Part shown: positions 60,516 through 64,000 of the stretch, piece after piece
How the letters are laid out: each line of letters opens with the position of its first letter
Position numbering within the stretch: position 1 is the first letter of the stretch
Assembly (NCBI RefSeq): GCF_037042905.1
Contig: NC_087245.1
Span: 6,277,501-6,341,500, forward strand
Source of the DNA: Lytechinus pictus
Lineage: Eukaryota; Echinodermata; Echinoidea; Temnopleuroida; Toxopneustidae
Length of the DNA stretch: 64,000 nucleotides
Direction of reading: 5' to 3'
Program-made: the position numbers and the translations under genes
The notes under the pieces: generated by a model
Databases searched by the model: none
Told to the model about the DNA's origin: nothing
What the model saw: only the letters and a program-made list of their open reading frames with translations

Positions 60516-61745
60516 ATGAAGGGTAGTAAACTTATGACAATACTATCAGCACTCACCATTTTACGATGGAATGCGCAGGGCATGAGTGCGCATGGTAAAG
60601 AATTAGTAAAATTTATTTCTTAAAAAATAGCAAAGTTTACCATATAATTTGTGTACAGGAGACGTGGTTTACGGATGATAAGATTTTTCACATTCCTGAA
60701 TACACATGTTTCCCCAGGAATAGAATTAACCAGGGTGGACAAAGTAGGGGTGGTTGTGCAATTTATGTGCACCATTCTATAAACTTTTATTACCCTCGAT
60801 ATGATGAAGAGCTTGAACTTAAATCGGTGGATATACATATCTTGCAATCTAGAGTATCTGTAGTGAATTATTATAATCCATGTAAAAAAATAGATGACCA
60901 TATTCTCAGTAAATTAACTAAATTTGATTTCAACGCTCATAACACTTTATCGGGTAGTGAGAAAAACGACGCCAACGGTCGGGCTGTTGAACATTTCATT
61001 GCTTCAAATAATTTTGTTATACTTAATAATGCAACAGGTACTAGATTGGACCCAGTGACTGAACGATGTCGTGTTTAGATCTAAGTATAACATCCCCGGA
61101 TATATCGAATAAATGTTTTTGGGAAGTACTCGACACCTCACTTGGAAGTGATCACTTTCCAATAGCAATAAAGGTGCTAATGGAAAAGACTACAAACATA
61201 TGTTCTGAAGTTGATAACCACACTCCAGAAAATTTCTGGTCATTCAAGAACATGGACTGGATAAAATTCTCTGAAAGATATGAAGAAATTTTCAAAGATA
61301 TGGCTTGGTCTGATTTACAAGAGGACTACGCTCTCTTCAAAACAATGTGTTTTGAATGCTATCAATGAAACAATACCTAAAAGAGGCAAAAACATCACAA
61401 TTCTATCCCCTGGAGGACAAAAGAATGTTCCAAAACAATTAAGGATAGAAATAAAGCTAGTAACAAATTAAAAAGACACATCTCAATAGAAAACCTGAAT
61501 ACATTCAAGAAGAAAAAAGCCCAAGCCCAAAAGACGCTCCGTCAAGCGGAACGTATAGTACTTGCTTTAGAATGGTTAGAAAATATTAATGTTTATGTAG
61601 GAACAGTCATCTTAAGTGACTCACAAAGTGCGCTGTTAGCTATGCAAAATATGAAAAAATATCATTTGTAACTGAAATACTAACTTTAACTGCTAAACTT
61701 CAATACCAGGGTAAAGAAATCTTCCTAGAATGGATACCAAGCCAT
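60516..61745 (+). pseudogene. I-like LINE ORF2 pseudogene: endonuclease joined to RNase H, RT deleted
   Basis: The N-terminal frame begins at ATG 60516 with LTILRWNAQGMSAHG and stops at TAA 60621. The next frame gives IICVQETW (60644-60667), DFNAH (60926-60940) and, after another frame change, GSDHF (61144-61158). These are hallmarks of the APE-type endonuclease of non-LTR retrotransposons. From about 61540 the readable pieces are SDSQSALLAM and FLEWIPSHW, typical of RNase H in I-like LINEs. The usual 600-700 residue RT region is absent. At least two frameshifts or stops and an internal loss before DFNAH make it dead. A MITE interrupts the RNase H end. Confidence 0.85.
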
Positions 61746-62045
61746 TGGGTGATTTCAAGTACGGTGTTGAAATCTGGTGTTGGTGTTGTGACAACACCAA
61801 CACCAGCCACAACACTGTACTTGAAATCAGGCTGGTGTTGGGATTGACCTCGGAAAATATGACGTATTTCCGGCAGTTCGTGTTGAATGCTGGTGTTGAA
61901 TGTCGTCTGCTGAACCCAGCACTGCGGCTGGTGTTGACGATCTACGTGCAATATCCCCATTCACCAACACCAACCCCCAGGGAATTGGGAAAATCATGAT
62001 TTCAAGTTCGGTGTTGGGGTTGGTGTTGGCAATCTCAAGCTCGTG
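61746..62045. mobile_element. GGTGTTG-rich MITE inserted in the LINE
   Basis: GATTTCAAGTACGGTGTTG and GTGTTGGTGTTGTG fold back on CAACACCAACACCAG and GTACTTGAAATC (61750-61829). A direct copy GATTTCAAGTTCGGTGTTGG lies near 62000. It interrupts the RNase H frame after PSH. Confidence 0.65.
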
Positions 62046-63560
62046 AACAGGCGGCGAACACGATGAAACATCCCCGTAAAATTAGCTTTTACAGTTAAGA
62101 TGAGTACAAATCATTTGAGCTGTATATATACACAACAAAAAAAGTAAGTCCCCCCTTAAACAAACATCAATAATTTCCGAACCAATGCGAGTCTTGAATA
62201 TATTTTTACATGAGCGTGTAGGTAATTTTATAGGCTACCCTCTGAGTAAATGTTATGGACGTATTTTACGTCATGCTTCAGTGAGCACCGCCAGAAGGCA
62301 AAAATGTCACTTTTTAAAAGTCACAAGCCAAATATCATGACTTTGATTCCATTTTTATTGGAACTAATTCATCATTCTCATCATGAAAAATAGTCAGAAG
62401 GCTTGTAAAAGGTACTTTCTAAAAGATGATACAACTTTTCTGGCTAAATTTCACGGTTGAATGAACACAAATCCAAATTTGCTATAATTGGATTTTTTAC
62501 ACATTTCTATCAATAAAAATGATAGAATATGATGACAGTTATTTTTGGGAAGAGTATCTTCAACAATATTTATTGTTTCACGGTTCAATGAACATTTATT
62601 GAAAACAAAAGATATGATTTTCAAATATCATAGGCAAGTATTGTTTCATTTTGGTAACTGAAAATGATCTTTTCTCAACTTTTTCGTTATGTTCATGACC
62701 AATTAACATGCTTCAATGATTCAGAGGCGTTTAATTAAACATTCACGCTTGAATGAACATGTGGAATGTGATTAGCTCTTTTTTACGTTATTGGAAAAAA
62801 TGCAATTTGTAACTATGGATATCTATCACAAACCTCCTTGCATGGTTCATTTGATTTAATTTTTATGAAAATCCCGATGTTTAATGCATCAGTGAGCACA
62901 CAATATTAAAAAATTATGCAAATGAGAAGAAAGTTCAAGGCCCTGGCCCCACTCTGTGCCGTATCAAATGGTTATTTTGGTGTGCGCACATTTTGGATAG
63001 TGTTACACTGAAGCCATGTGCGAAGTTTCATGAAATAACTGTTGGCAGAAGTAACAAAAACTGTCCATGAAACAAACCCTCATTTCATATTTGTTAAAAT
63101 GTTGACTTCCTCTCTCATAGACTTGTGTACATTATGGGTGCATATGTTTAAGAATAAGTAACCCCCTATTCAATGTGGTGGAACTTTTTTTCAAGGCTGT
63201 CTTTAGCAATGTCATTTGGCGGTAATGTTTATCAACCTATGGGCAGAATTCTGTGCAAAAATGAAATCGATTTGTTTATTTATGGATGAGTGAGCACACA
63301 TCAAAGTGGGAAATTGGGTATTTTCAATATCACAGACCCATTTTAAATGGTAATAAAGTGAATATTGGGGGCAAATTCGGTTTCAAATGTGACTTTAATT
63401 GCTGTTGTTTTTATCATCCATCATTTCTATCACCACACACTTTCCGAAGTTTTAAAATTGTCATGGTTGAGCGAGCACATTCGAAAACTTAGGAATGAAT
63501 ACTCTTCATACTGCATAAATGTATTTTTTCTTACAAATTCTCACGATCAGTTTAATTTAT
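62046..63560. repeat. Degenerate tandem DNA with recurring TGAATGAACA / GTGAGCACA motif
   Basis: CACGGTTGAATGAACAC-like motifs recur near 62453, 62579 and 62746, and CAGTGAGCACA-like ones near 62277, 62889, 63283 and 63465, mostly 125-180 bp apart. Sequence between them is poorly conserved. No ORF. Confidence 0.45.
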
Positions 63561-63703
63561 GGACAAATCAGTGGTGGATCCAGAATTTTAAAATGGGGGA
63601 GGGGCCTATAATCGGGGGAGCCACCAACATTTTCAAATGTTAACATGATCTAACAAGTTGTAGAGGATACTACCATAAACCCCATTGATGATACGTCACT
63701 ATA
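63561..63703. other. Repeat edge GTGGTGGATCCAGAATTTT
   Basis: A GTGGATCCAG end like that at 53050 is followed by a GGGGGAGGGGCC run. Probably a small unresolved repeat. Confidence 0.35.
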
Positions 63704-63850
63704 CAGGGGCCGCGGAACGGTTTTCAAAGTGGGGGGGGGGGGGGGCTGACCATGCAAAAAATCACAATCGTATGGTCATTTTTACATTTTTGTACATGCT
63801 TTTGGAAAAAAGTGGGGGGCTGACCATCCCCCCCCCCCCCGCGGCCCCTG
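63704..63850. mobile_element. Small CAGGGGCCGCGG MITE with G/C runs
   Basis: Perfect 12-bp ends CAGGGGCCGCGG and CCGCGGCCCCTG, each next to a long G or C run. GTGGGGGGCTGACCAT appears twice in direct orientation. CAG...CTG ends suggest hAT, but no target duplication is visible. Confidence 0.7.
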
Positions 63851-64000
63851 CATTATTGTGCTCACTCAACCACGAACATACAATATCAAAATTGTGTGTG
63901 GAGTGGCTAAATGATGGATAGTAAAACAGCATTAACACCATAAAATTCACCTAAAAACAACTTTTGCCCAGCTTTGTATTTGCACAATCTGAAAAACGAC

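Noticed and set aside
61700..61999. Two antisense ORFs of 86 and 89 codons
   Set aside because: They cover the GGTGTTG-rich foldback inserted in the LINE and mirror its inverted repeats.

Overview
This window is eukaryotic, low-GC, intron- and repeat-dominated DNA from an animal. Its repeat families look like those of a sea urchin (echinoid), possibly a Lytechinus-like species. That assignment is inference from remembered repeat style and was not tested. There is no rRNA, CRISPR array, operon or bacterial-type gene density. Almost every long open frame is a shadow of a repeat or of low-complexity DNA. All coordinates were read by eye and may be off by a few bases.

Gene content. One minus-strand gene is supported between about 8.1 and 17.7 kb. 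Two exons (15603-16175 and 12872-13129) have good splice sites and matching phase-1 junctions. A short upstream exon (17661-17717) and a terminal exon with a stop codon (8113-8156) fit the same phase. A weaker candidate exon lies at 24780-24898. The protein is Ser- and Glu-rich, probably cytosolic or nuclear, and I do not recognise its family.

Region 0-41 kb. Introns and flanks carry three related families of foldback MITEs that target TTAA (families A, B and D), a tRNA-derived SINE in three or four copies, a degraded LINE 3' end, hAT-like and TA-target MITEs, and three elements built from ~150-160 bp tandem units that end in a hairpin followed by an A-run. I compare the last group to Helentron-associated elements. 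Two of the three carry perfect DR1 nuclear-receptor motifs in most of their units.

Region 41-64 kb. This part is denser in mobile DNA. It holds a hAT element with a perfect 8-bp target duplication and a 660-bp pyrimidine tract, an array of four hairpins, a 429-bp hAT-like element, and foldbacks nested inside each other. It also has two copies of a transposon with GGGGCCCGTTTCTC ends, one of them interrupted by a TA-target element. Further on are a minisatellite with three-monomer higher-order structure, ~107-bp repeats carrying a conserved GC-rich box, and a LINE pseudogene that keeps endonuclease and RNase H parts but has lost its reverse transcriptase. The genes do not form a pathway: the window is one host gene embedded in layers of transposons.
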